A DNA stretch of 50,545 bases from Bacteroidia bacterium (GTDB lineage Bacteria; Bacteroidota; Bacteroidia; Chitinophagales; UBA2359). The notes under the pieces are model-generated. The model was not told the DNA's origin. It worked only from the letters and a program-made list of their open reading frames with translations, and made no database searches. The position numbers were made by a program, and so were the translations under genes. Numbering within the stretch: the stretch's first letter is position 1; each line of letters begins with the position of its first letter. The stretch covers positions 1 through 50,545 of the forward strand of contig JAUHXA010000054.1 of assembly GCA_030427245.1 (NCBI GenBank), in the 5' to 3' direction. This document shows, piece after piece, positions 14,963 to 22,715 of this stretch.

Positions 14963-17266
14963 TCAAAAAGTAAAAGAACCTCCAAAACTCGGCAAAATCG
15001 GCAACTGATTGATGCGATCATATCGAACTCTATCGAAGTAAAAAATATTGGGGCGGTCGTAAACATTGGTTACACTTCCCGATAGCTCCAAGATAGAATT
15101 AGCTCCAATTGCAAACTTCTTCTTCAAAGACAAATCCAATCGGTGATAATCTGGCAAACGTCCGCCATTCAACTGCTCGTCAAAAATAATTCCCAAATTG
15201 CCATTCTCCGTAGTCAAATCCACATCAATACCGCTGTCCAAGAAGTTGAGGTTTTCGTAAAAACCCTGAGTTTGGGTAAACGGAAAGCCCGAACCATAAT
15301 TCCATCGAACACTCACCTCCCAATCTGTGTTTTTGCCGAAGTTGTAGCTACTCAAGAAGTTGAGATTGTGTCGACGGTCAAAGTGAGGATTGTAAATCTG
15401 CGTACCATCGTCTCTATCCACTTCACTAAGCGAATATACCAACCACACAAAGAGATTTTTGTAGTCGTATTTCAATAATAAGTCAACACCTGTTGCTGTA
15501 CCCGTTTCGATGATGTAGTTGGGGTCGCTGCCAAAAAGTTTGTTTCGATTCACATTCGTCAATTGACCAAAATTTTTGTAATAACCTTCTACATTCAAGG
15601 ACAACGAACTGGTCAAATCAAACTCTACTCCTGCAATCGCATGAGTTGCAGACTGCAAATTGTCACTTGCCCGATTGCCTTCCGTGTCAAAAATAGCTGT
15701 TTCGGGTGCGGATAAAAATCCAGTAAATAGGTTTACTACATCTCGGTCAGACTTCGTACTGATGAAGTTTTGGGTATAAACACCTCCTGCCAATTTGAAG
15801 CGAACATCCTCACTTGCATTGTATTTCAAGCCAAATCTGGGTTCAAACTTGAACTGAGCAGCCGAAGCATAATAGTTTATCCGAACACTCGGTTCGACAA
15901 CCAATTTATCGTTGATATTTGCCTTGTATTTCAAATAACCGCCAATCTCCGTGGTATTTTGATTCTCTTCAATTTTGAAGCCCAAAGGATTGATAAATTC
16001 AAAAGTTGTAGAATAGCCACTTACTTCAATACCATAAGTAATGTCGCTGCTATTTGGCAAAAAGTAATTGAAGTTGATTCCTCCATTGAAGCCTCCAATA
16101 GAACTTTGTCGAGGATTGCCCGTTCCTTCTTCCAAAGAAAGATTGTAGTCAGAAACAGATAAAAACCCATCCAAAATCATTTTGGATTGACCTGGAATCA
16201 ATACGAAAGTCGAACCAACTCCTGTAGCATCCCAACTAAAATCCGATTGTCCTGCAAACTTTGCATCATCTCCAAAACGGAAGCCTGATAAGTTGAACTT
16301 ACTTCCATTGTCGGTATTGAAGGACACCTTTCCATAAAGGTCGGTAAAAGTATAGGGAAGTCCTGCAGTGTCAATATAGGAGTAAAACGTTTTTGAAGTT
16401 TTGTCTAAATAAGAACTTTTAAGCGATAAGATATAAGAAGCACTTACGCCTACTCCGCCTTCCTTCAATTTCATCAAAGGCCCTTCCAAAATGGCTTTAC
16501 TTAAAAAGGTATTCGCTGCAATTTTGCCAGTGTGTCGGTTTTTGTTCCCATCCTTTGTGGTCACATCAATCACCGCCGAAATCCGACCACTGTATTCCGC
16601 ATTGAAGCCACCCGTCATAACTTCCACATTACGAATCAAGTCTGTTTCAAAAACTGAAAACAAACCAATCGAATGAAAGGGATTGTAAATCGTGATACCG
16701 TCCAACAAGACTCGTGTTTGAATCTGCGAACCACCCCGAATATAGAGCTGTCCACCCTGATCCCCCGTAAAGACGACCCCCGGCAAGACCTGTAAATACT
16801 GCGCCAAGTCGGGTTCTCCACCGATAGCGGGAATTTTGGTGATTTGTTTGGGAGTAATTTTGATAACCGATGTCCGAACTTCCGTTTGGGCTTCTTGTTT
16901 GGCAGCCCCAACTTCAAAAACATCCAATAAGATGTCGCTTTTGCTGACAAACAGTTTTTCGTTGAGAATTTGATTGGGTTTTACCACGATTTCAACCTTC
17001 GAAGTATCGTAGCCAATCCCTGTACTCATCAAAGTGTAAGTACCTTCAGGAACTTTATTGATACTAAAAAAACCGTTGATGTCGGTCGCCGCACCATAGG
17101 TTGTTCCTTCCAAAAAAACGTTGGTAAAAATCATCGGTTCGCCCGATTCCTTTTCATAAACAAAACCTCGAATAATGGCACTTCCGCTTTGTGCTTGTAA
17201 CAACGATGGAATACTCATCAAGGTCAATAATAGGGTGAAAACTAAGGTTTGTAATATTTTTTGCAT
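14963..17266 (-). CDS. TonB-dependent outer-membrane receptor with CarboxypepD-like N-domain
   Basis: Start at ATG 17266 (MQKILQTLVFTLLLTLM...LLQAQ, a signal peptide). The mature protein begins with a CarboxypepD-regulatory-like domain (IIRGFVYEKESGEPMIFTNV ... GYDTSKVEIVV). A plug domain follows (PDLAQYLQVLPGVVFTGDQG, LYIRGGSQIQTRVLLDGITI, NVEVMTGGFNAEYSG). The rest is a beta-barrel ending in the aromatic C-terminal strand SFGGSFTF. At 767 aa it is a typical Bacteroidota TonB-dependent transporter. No SusD-like lipoprotein is adjacent, so it is not a classical polysaccharide locus. The ligand is unknown. Monocistronic by layout. Confidence 0.93.
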   Translation of the reverse strand: MQKILQTLVFTLLLTLMSIPSLLQAQSGSAIIRGFVYEKESGEPMIFTNVFLEGTTYGAATDINGFFSINKVPEGTYTLMSTGIGYDTSKVEIVVKPNQILNEKLFVSKSDILLDVFEVGAAKQEAQTEVRTSVIKITPKQITKIPAIGGEPDLAQYLQVLPGVVFTGDQGGQLYIRGGSQIQTRVLLDGITIYNPFHSIGLFSVFETDLIRNVEVMTGGFNAEYSGRISAVIDVTTKDGNKNRHTGKIAANTFLSKAILEGPLMKLKEGGVGVSASYILSLKSSYLDKTSKTFYSYIDTAGLPYTFTDLYGKVSFNTDNGSKFNLSGFRFGDDAKFAGQSDFSWDATGVGSTFVLIPGQSKMILDGFLSVSDYNLSLEEGTGNPRQSSIGGFNGGINFNYFLPNSSDITYGIEVSGYSTTFEFINPLGFKIEENQNTTEIGGYLKYKANINDKLVVEPSVRINYYASAAQFKFEPRFGLKYNASEDVRFKLAGGVYTQNFISTKSDRDVVNLFTGFLSAPETAIFDTEGNRASDNLQSATHAIAGVEFDLTSSLSLNVEGYYKNFGQLTNVNRNKLFGSDPNYIIETGTATGVDLLLKYDYKNLFVWLVYSLSEVDRDDGTQIYNPHFDRRHNLNFLSSYNFGKNTDWEVSVRWNYGSGFPFTQTQGFYENLNFLDSGIDVDLTTENGNLGIIFDEQLNGGRLPDYHRLDLSLKKKFAIGANSILELSGSVTNVYDRPNIFYFDRVRYDRINQLPILPSFGGSFTF

Positions 17267-17438
17267 GAAAATCAATGATTTGTGGTTAGGGGAAACAGCG
17301 TCAACCTTTCTCCTACAAAAAGAGACACAAGATTAGGGAAAATTGGTTGGATATTCACTTAATGAATGTTAAGAATTGGGTAAGCTCGCAAGATTTTTGA
17401 TAATGAGAAAACAAAACACCCAGAAGCATCCAAAGCAT

Positions 17439-18119
17439 CTATTTAGCATCCATAATCTTCCCCGATTCCTCAATCTGATAAAATGTTTCCTTTAAAAATG
17501 GATTTTCTCCATTTTGCTGCAAAGTTTCCTCCAAAGAAATCAACAAACTTTCTTCAATGATGGCTCGTTTGATATAAAAAGCATCTCTCTTTTCCTCATA
17601 ATGGGCAATCTGCAAAGTCTCCTTCAACGTTCCGTTTGCATCAAAGACATTCAAATAATATTCAATTTGTCCATTGTCGAGACGCTTTTCAGCGTGAATC
17701 AAAACCGTGTGATTCGGCAGAGGAGTGGGGAGTTTTCCAATCGGAAAAAACTGAATTTTGTTTTCAATAGGTTGATTACCGTATTGATTTCGATACTCGA
17801 CTAATCTCTCAGGTGACATTAAATAGATGAGGTGTTTTCTTCCAAAAGCTTCTAAAAGAGACGTTTTTCCTGCAAAACCACTCCTCACCTTTTCCTTCAA
17901 ATCACGAGCCGATACTTCAAAGGGAAACTTCAACAGTGGGTAGTGATTTTCGAGAAGGGCTTCAAAATCTACTCGATTGCTGATGGTATTGGGTTTGCGT
18001 TTACCCTCTTTGTGCAGGAGGCAAAGTATATAAGCTACAACCAAGACCAGCAAAAAGATGTTAAACAGTAAAGTCGTTTTGGCTTTGGAATCGGCTAATT
18101 TCTTTTTACTTCGTGCCAT
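17439..18119 (-). CDS. Single-pass membrane protein of unknown function, 226 aa
   Basis: A basic N-terminus (MARSKKKLADSKAK) is followed by one strong transmembrane helix (LLFNIFLLVLVVAYILCLL, residues ~17-36). The remaining ~185 residues are then predicted to be outside the cytoplasm. They show alternating strands and helices (LIYLMSPERLVEYRNQYGNQ, VLIHAEKRLDNGQIEYYLNV) but no motif I recognise. It is divergent from the gene at 18197, with 77 bp between the starts. Unknown function. Confidence 0.7.
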   Translation of the reverse strand: MARSKKKLADSKAKTTLLFNIFLLVLVVAYILCLLHKEGKRKPNTISNRVDFEALLENHYPLLKFPFEVSARDLKEKVRSGFAGKTSLLEAFGRKHLIYLMSPERLVEYRNQYGNQPIENKIQFFPIGKLPTPLPNHTVLIHAEKRLDNGQIEYYLNVFDANGTLKETLQIAHYEEKRDAFYIKRAIIEESLLISLEETLQQNGENPFLKETFYQIEESGKIMDAK

Positions 18120-18196
18120 GTTTTATCTGAGTAATGAATTTTATAACCCTGTATTCTTTGCAATTTTGCAAGAATAAAAACAAAAATAACATTCCT

Positions 18197-18733
18197 ATGA
18201 ACAACAACATCGAACATCGCCTGCTTCAATTAGAAAACCAACTTCAATGGTACAAAAAATGCACTTTTATTGGTGCAATTCTTTTGATTGGATTTTTCCT
18301 GATCAGTGCCAATCATTTGAAGTCAGACGAAGTAACACCCAAAATCAAAGCCAAAAGCATAGATTTGGTCAATGACGATGGCAAAACCATGCTGTCATTG
18401 AGAGCATTGCCGCACTCAGGGAGTTTGTTGGTTTACAACAGTGCTGGTCAAGAAATGCTTTCTTTAAGTGCAGACAGCAACGAAAAAGGTGGCCTGTTGG
18501 AGATTCAAAACAAAGAGGCAAGCAACAAAGTACAGATTCGTTCTAATATGAAAAGTGGAGCAATTAAGATTTTTAATGATGCCGATGAAAGTATGGTTTT
18601 CATCAGTGAAGACCCTTCAACGAGCAAATCAGGCTACATCAACTTATCCAACAAAATCATCTTGGAAGCCACAAAAAGCAAGATTTATGTGGCGGATGAA
18701 GAAAAAGAAGGTAGCTATGTGGAGTTGCCGTAA
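18197..18733 (+). CDS. Membrane-anchored protein with beta-rich repeats, 178 aa
   Basis: Start at ATG 18197 (MNNNIEHRLLQLENQLQWYK), giving a short coiled coil, then a transmembrane anchor (CTFIGAILLIGFFLISA). The exposed part consists of short strand repeats such as KSIDLVNDDGKTMLSLRAL, LLVYNSAGQEMLSLSAD and AIKIFNDADESMVFIS. These resemble the GIxVYNxxGKxV repeats of stacked beta proteins. It ends SKIYVADEEKEGSYVELP. A fragment of a close relative of this tail lies at 22616-22690, so a second copy once existed nearby. Function unknown. Confidence 0.65.
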   Translation: MNNNIEHRLLQLENQLQWYKKCTFIGAILLIGFFLISANHLKSDEVTPKIKAKSIDLVNDDGKTMLSLRALPHSGSLLVYNSAGQEMLSLSADSNEKGGLLEIQNKEASNKVQIRSNMKSGAIKIFNDADESMVFISEDPSTSKSGYINLSNKIILEATKSKIYVADEEKEGSYVELP

Positions 18734-18782
18734 GTGCTTTGCTTTGTTGAGTCCTTATTTTGATACACAGATATTGACAGAG

Positions 18783-19118
18783 ATGTTTTTGGCAGAATAC
18801 TTTGATGAAACCATCGAAAGAATCCCTATGCCAATAGTGAATTCCAGTGCTAAAAGGGCATTTTCCACCAATGTTCCACTTTTTAAAATCTATCCCAATC
18901 CCACAGATGATTATTTTACCATTGATTTGAATGGAACAGGTATCGACAAAGACACCAGGTTGGATATACTGAATATGAATGGTCAAATTTTATCTTCTGC
19001 TGAAATAGACCATTTAGAAGTAATCTCTACAAGCGATTTAGAATCGGGAATTTATTTTATTCGACTGCATATAAATGGAAAATTGATTAAATCCGATAAA
19101 TTGGTCATTATCAGATAA
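18783..19118 (+). pseudogene. Orphan T9SS C-terminal sorting tail (tail type A)
   Basis: From the ATG at 18783 the frame encodes about 30 residues of unrecognised sequence and then a type IX secretion tail: IYPNPTDDYFTIDLNG ... LDILNMNGQILSSAE ... SDLESGIYFIRLHINGK ... KLVIIR. There is no signal peptide and no cargo domain, so it cannot function as a secreted protein. The tail is nearly the same as the one on the gene at 19194-20708, exactly 1,590 bp downstream. It is best read as the remains of a T9SS gene whose body was lost and whose tail took part in the tandem duplication. Confidence 0.7.
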
Positions 19119-19132
19119 ACCTTTTTAAACAA

Positions 19133-19173
19133 ATCCCTACGCCTTTTCGCAAGTCATAGGGGTTTCTCTTTTT
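19133..19173 (+). terminator. Imperfect terminator hairpin after the orphan tail
   Basis: A 13-bp stem with two mismatches (19133-19145 with 19151-19163) around TTCGC, followed by a T-rich run. It is the degenerate counterpart of the terminator at 20722-20763 in the second unit. Confidence 0.55.
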
Positions 19174-19193
19174 ACTTCTTAGCTTAAAATACA

Positions 19194-20708
19194 ATGCAAA
19201 AAACAATACTTTTATTCTTTCTGCTATTGATTTCACCAATAGTTTGTTCACAGGATTTTAATTATTTTTTCAAAACCATATCGAATGATTCAGTGAATCT
19301 TTTTTCTTTTGCAAGTTTACCTATTGAGGATGGTTATTTTGTGGTAGGTCCTTATACTACCAATACCCAGAGTGGAATTTATCTTCAAAAACTCGATGAA
19401 GACGGCAATTCTGATTGGGCGATAAAATTGGACGAACAATCCGTTGATAATCCTCCTTCTATGAATACAGGTAGTCTATTGATTCCCTTTGGAGACAATT
19501 TTTTATTGGCTTACAATAAACGAACAGAAAACAACAGTACAGATATAGGAATGATTCAATTTGATAGCGAGGGAGAGATTTTATGGCAAACTAAATATGG
19601 AGATGAACGAAAACAAAATCCACATATACTGTTGGGAACGAAAGACGGTGGGTTTATTGTAGGAGGGTATGAAAGTTATGTTTCTGGCATCACTCCTTTT
19701 CAGTATTGGACGATGTATGTGGTCAAAGCAGATAGCTTGGGCAATCAGCAATGGGAACAACGCTATACCTTAGATGAAGGCAATAGCAGCTTGACTGTGG
19801 ACATCATCGAAACCTTGGATGGAGGCTATTTATTGGGTGGATATGGACATTTGGAAGAGGACTTTGCTGGAGCCTACCAACAAGAGGCTTATGTCGTCAA
19901 AATAGATAGTTTGGGCAGTGCTGAATGGGAAAGAAATTATGGCACACTTGAATGGGATGATAGTGGGGTTAATGTTTATCAATATCCCGATAGCACCTAT
20001 CTTTTGTATGGCTCTGAGGGCGCGAGAGAAAGTATGTTTAACTATTTGATGTTTCGACATATTGACCAAGAGGGAAATACTTTGGAGGAAAATACTTATG
20101 AAGAATGGTATACTACTGGTACATGGAGGTTGTTTCCTTTAGAAGATGGCGGTTTTTTGGGATTTGCCAATCATCGCCTCAAAAAAAATGCCCCTGTACG
20201 CCCTCGTATGATGCGGTTTACCCCTTATTGTCGAGATACTTTGTGGACGAAAGTCATTGATTACCTACCAGAAGAAGAAAATTTAGGTATTCGAGATGTC
20301 GACCAAACCAATGATGGCGGTTTTATCATCACGGGTTTTCGTTCTTCTCCTTTTCCTCAATTCGGTTGGGTGTTGAAAGTCGACAGTCTCGGCAATGGTT
20401 GTTTGGAGTTTGGTTGTGACAGCAGCACGATTACCCACATTGAAGAAATTCCCCAATCTGAACAAAAACGGTTTTCTCTTTATCCCAATCCTACGAATGA
20501 TTATTTTACCATTGACCTAAATGGAATAGATGCTGACGAAGATACAAGATTGGATATACTGAATATGAGTGGTCAGGTTTTATCTTCTGCTAAGATAGAC
20601 CATTTGGAGGTGATTTCTACAAGCGATTTAGAATCGGGAATTTATTTTATTCGACTGCATATAAATGGAAAATTGATTGAATCCGATAAATTGGTCATCA
20701 TTCGATAG
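19194..20708 (+). CDS. Secreted T9SS type A sorting-domain protein (copy 1), 504 aa
   Basis: A signal peptide MQKTILLFFLLLISPIVCSQ is followed by about 390 residues of beta-propeller-like repeats with the recurring pattern DGGFIVGGYESY ... VKADSLGNQQWEQ, DGGYLLGGYG ... VKIDSLGSAEWER and DGGFIITGF ... LKVDSLGNGC. The C-terminus is a T9SS tail (LYPNPTNDYFTIDLNG to KLVIIR, tail A), which directs export across the outer membrane and surface anchoring. The nucleotide sequence is identical to copy 2 for most of its length; the two proteins differ in the tail. The identical 5' leader implies shared regulation. Function beyond surface display is unknown. Confidence 0.88.
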   Translation: MQKTILLFFLLLISPIVCSQDFNYFFKTISNDSVNLFSFASLPIEDGYFVVGPYTTNTQSGIYLQKLDEDGNSDWAIKLDEQSVDNPPSMNTGSLLIPFGDNFLLAYNKRTENNSTDIGMIQFDSEGEILWQTKYGDERKQNPHILLGTKDGGFIVGGYESYVSGITPFQYWTMYVVKADSLGNQQWEQRYTLDEGNSSLTVDIIETLDGGYLLGGYGHLEEDFAGAYQQEAYVVKIDSLGSAEWERNYGTLEWDDSGVNVYQYPDSTYLLYGSEGARESMFNYLMFRHIDQEGNTLEENTYEEWYTTGTWRLFPLEDGGFLGFANHRLKKNAPVRPRMMRFTPYCRDTLWTKVIDYLPEEENLGIRDVDQTNDGGFIITGFRSSPFPQFGWVLKVDSLGNGCLEFGCDSSTITHIEEIPQSEQKRFSLYPNPTNDYFTIDLNGIDADEDTRLDILNMSGQVLSSAKIDHLEVISTSDLESGIYFIRLHINGKLIESDKLVIIR

Positions 20709-20721
20709 ATCCTTAATAATC

Positions 20722-20763
20722 ATCCCTATGACTTTATCACAAGTCATAGGGATTTTTCTTTTT
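20722..20763 (+). terminator. Intrinsic terminator after T9SS copy 1
   Basis: ATCCCTATGACTT (20722-20734) pairs perfectly with AAGTCATAGGGAT (20741-20753) around TATCAC and is followed by TTTTCTTTTT. It lies just after the copy 1 stop and before copy 2, so the two copies are probably separate transcripts. Confidence 0.85.
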
Positions 20764-20783
20764 ACTTCTTAGCTTAAAATACA

Positions 20784-22370
20784 ATGCAAAAAACAATACT
20801 TTTATTCTTTCTGCTATTGATTTCACCAATAGTTTGTTCACAGGATTTTAATTATTTTTTCAAAACCATATCGAATGATTCAGTGAATCTTTTTTCTTTT
20901 GCAAGTTTACCTATTGAGGATGGTTATTTTGTGGTAGGTCCTTATACTACCAATACCCAGAGTGGAATTTATCTTCAAAAACTCGATGAAGACGGCAATT
21001 CTGATTGGGCGATAAAATTGGACGAACAATCCGTTGATAATCCTCCTTCTATGAATACAGGTAGTCTATTGATTCCCTTTGGAGACAATTTTTTATTGGC
21101 TTACAATAAACGAACAGAAAACAACAGTACAGATATAGGAATGATTCAATTTGATAGCGAGGGAGAGATTTTATGGCAAACTAAATATGGAGATGAACGA
21201 AAACAAAATCCACATATACTGTTGGGAACGAAAGACGGTGGGTTTATTGTAGGAGGGTATGAAAGTTATGTTTCTGGCATCACTCCTTTTCAGTATTGGA
21301 CGATGTATGTGGTCAAAGCAGATAGCTTGGGCAATCAGCAATGGGAACAACGCTATACCTTAGATGAAGGCAATAGCAGCTTGACTGTGGACATCATCGA
21401 AACCTTGGATGGAGGCTATTTATTGGGTGGATATGGACATTTGGAAGAGGACTTTGCTGGAGCCTACCAACAAGAGGCTTATGTCGTCAAAATAGATAGT
21501 TTGGGCAGTGCTGAATGGGAAAGAAATTATGGCACACTTGAATGGGATGATAGTGGGGTTAATGTTTATCAATATCCCGATAGCACCTATCTTTTGTATG
21601 GCTCTGAGGGCGCGAGAGAAAGTATGTTTAACTATTTGATGTTTCGACATATTGACCAAGAGGGAAATACTTTGGAGGAAAATACTTATGAAGAATGGTA
21701 TACTACTGGTACATGGAGGTTGTTTCCTTTAGAAGATGGCGGTTTTTTGGGATTTGCCAATCATCGCCTCAAAAAAAATGCCCCTGTACGCCCTCGTATG
21801 ATGCGGTTTACCCCTTATTGTCGAGATACTTTGTGGACGAAAGTCATTGATTACCTACCAGAAGAAGAAAATTTAGGTATTCGAGATGTCGATCAAACGA
21901 ATGATGGCGGTTTTATCATCACGGGTTTTCGCACTTCTCCTTTTCCTCAATTCGGTTGGGTGCTCAAAGTCGATAGCCTCGGCAACGGCTGTTTTGAGTT
22001 TGGTTGTGACAGTAGCACGATTACCCACATTGAAGAAATTCCCCAATCTGAACAAAAACGGTTTTCTCTTTATCCCAATCCTACACAAGGAGAAGTGACG
22101 GTTCAGTTTTATTCCCTCTTTGAAGGGAGCGAAGGGGATGTTCGAGAGGCATTGAAGAGCTTGTCCCGAAGTATCGGGAAATCGGAGTTGGTGGTGCGGG
22201 ATGTTGCGGGGCGAGTTTTGAAGAAAAAAAACCTGTCAGATTTAGACTACAAAAGTTTTGAAAACTTTTGTAGTCTTAGCACATCGGACTTGGAAGCAGG
22301 CATTTACTTTGTGCATTGGCAAACAAGCGAAGGAAAGAGTTTGGGAGTGGAGAAGTTGGTGGTGTATTGA
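20784..22370 (+). CDS. Secreted T9SS type A sorting-domain protein (copy 2), 528 aa
   Basis: Same signal peptide and repeat body as copy 1, with scattered synonymous and conservative changes only near residues 365-410 (FRTSPF for FRSSPF, GCFEF for GCLEF). After LYPNPT the tail is unrelated: QGEVTVQFYSLFEGSEGD ... ELVVRDVAGRVLKKKNLSD ... SDLEAGIYFVHWQTSEGK ... KLVVY (tail B). It is still a valid T9SS tail, so the two copies share cargo but carry different sorting domains. Part of the tail B coding sequence contains a short palindromic stretch (CAAAAGTTTTGAAAACTTTTG around 22250). Copy 2 probably represents the ancestral gene with its own tail. Confidence 0.88.
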   Translation: MQKTILLFFLLLISPIVCSQDFNYFFKTISNDSVNLFSFASLPIEDGYFVVGPYTTNTQSGIYLQKLDEDGNSDWAIKLDEQSVDNPPSMNTGSLLIPFGDNFLLAYNKRTENNSTDIGMIQFDSEGEILWQTKYGDERKQNPHILLGTKDGGFIVGGYESYVSGITPFQYWTMYVVKADSLGNQQWEQRYTLDEGNSSLTVDIIETLDGGYLLGGYGHLEEDFAGAYQQEAYVVKIDSLGSAEWERNYGTLEWDDSGVNVYQYPDSTYLLYGSEGARESMFNYLMFRHIDQEGNTLEENTYEEWYTTGTWRLFPLEDGGFLGFANHRLKKNAPVRPRMMRFTPYCRDTLWTKVIDYLPEEENLGIRDVDQTNDGGFIITGFRTSPFPQFGWVLKVDSLGNGCFEFGCDSSTITHIEEIPQSEQKRFSLYPNPTQGEVTVQFYSLFEGSEGDVREALKSLSRSIGKSELVVRDVAGRVLKKKNLSDLDYKSFENFCSLSTSDLEAGIYFVHWQTSEGKSLGVEKLVVY

Positions 22371-22429
22371 GATTGTGACATTGATTTAAGAACTGTTGTT
22401 GAAACGAAACTTGCCAACAATTTCCAATT

Positions 22430-22488
22430 TTGGCAACAGTTGAGTGGGTAGGTCAACTGTTGGCAAAGCCTGCTCCGAGAACTCGGAG
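22430..22488. repeat. Two adjacent hairpins of a palindromic dispersed repeat
   Basis: TTGGCAACAGTTGA (22430-22443) pairs with TCAACTGTTGGCAA (22453-22466) with one mismatch. Next comes CTCCGAG-AA-CTCGGAG (22473-22488), a perfect hairpin. GTTGGCAAAG and GTTGACAAAG flank the latter. The 22371-22524 stretch separates two copies of the tail B end and looks like an inserted repeat element. Confidence 0.6.
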
Positions 22489-22524
22489 GTCTCCAACCGT
22501 TGACAAAGTTTCCCTGTTCCAATC

Positions 22525-22584
22525 ATGCATTGGCAAACAAACGAAGGGAAAAGTTTGGGGGTGGAGAAGTTGGTGGTGTATTAA
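22525..22584 (+). pseudogene. 60-bp second copy of the tail B 3' end
   Basis: 22525-22584 matches 22311-22370 (the last 20 codons of T9SS copy 2) at nearly every base and ends in a stop at the same place. No gene body is attached. It is a relic of another T9SS gene or of a local duplication. Confidence 0.75.
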
Positions 22585-22615
22585 TTTTTTCTTATACAAA
22601 CTTGACCCACCAAAT

Positions 22616-22690
22616 TATTTTAAAAGTCAAAAAAGTGAAATATATGTGGTGAATGAAGAAAAAGACGGTATTTTTGTAAATAACGCTATT
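22616..22690 (+). pseudogene. 3' fragment of a relative of the 18197-18733 gene
   Basis: The stretch reads KSEIYVVNEEKDGIFVNN, matching the end of the 18197-18733 protein (KSKIYVADEEKEGSYVELP). No start or upstream part is present. TATTTTTG at 22669-22676 inside it may serve as the -7 box for the acyltransferase gene beginning at 22716. Confidence 0.55.
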
Positions 22691-22715
22691 ATTTTCATTT
22701 TCATTTTGATAATTT

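Larger units (their letters stand above)
18890..22069 (+). repeat. Tandem duplication, two 1,590-bp units
   Basis: Unit 1 is about 18890-20479 and unit 2 about 20480-22069. Each runs from a T9SS tail (starting at the TATCCCAATCC coding for YPNP), through a terminator hairpin, to the body of a T9SS protein gene. A constant offset of 1,590 bp links equivalent bases, for example 18909/20499 and ATG 19194/20784. The gene bodies are identical over most of their length, while the tail segments have diverged by several substitutions. Unit borders fall in the TATCCCAATCC sequence present at all three junctions. Confidence 0.88.

Noticed and set aside
18555-18782. N-terminal extension of the orphan T9SS tail frame
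   Set aside because: It overlaps the 18197-18733 gene out of frame and is basic and Trp-rich without homology; only the part from 18783 was kept.
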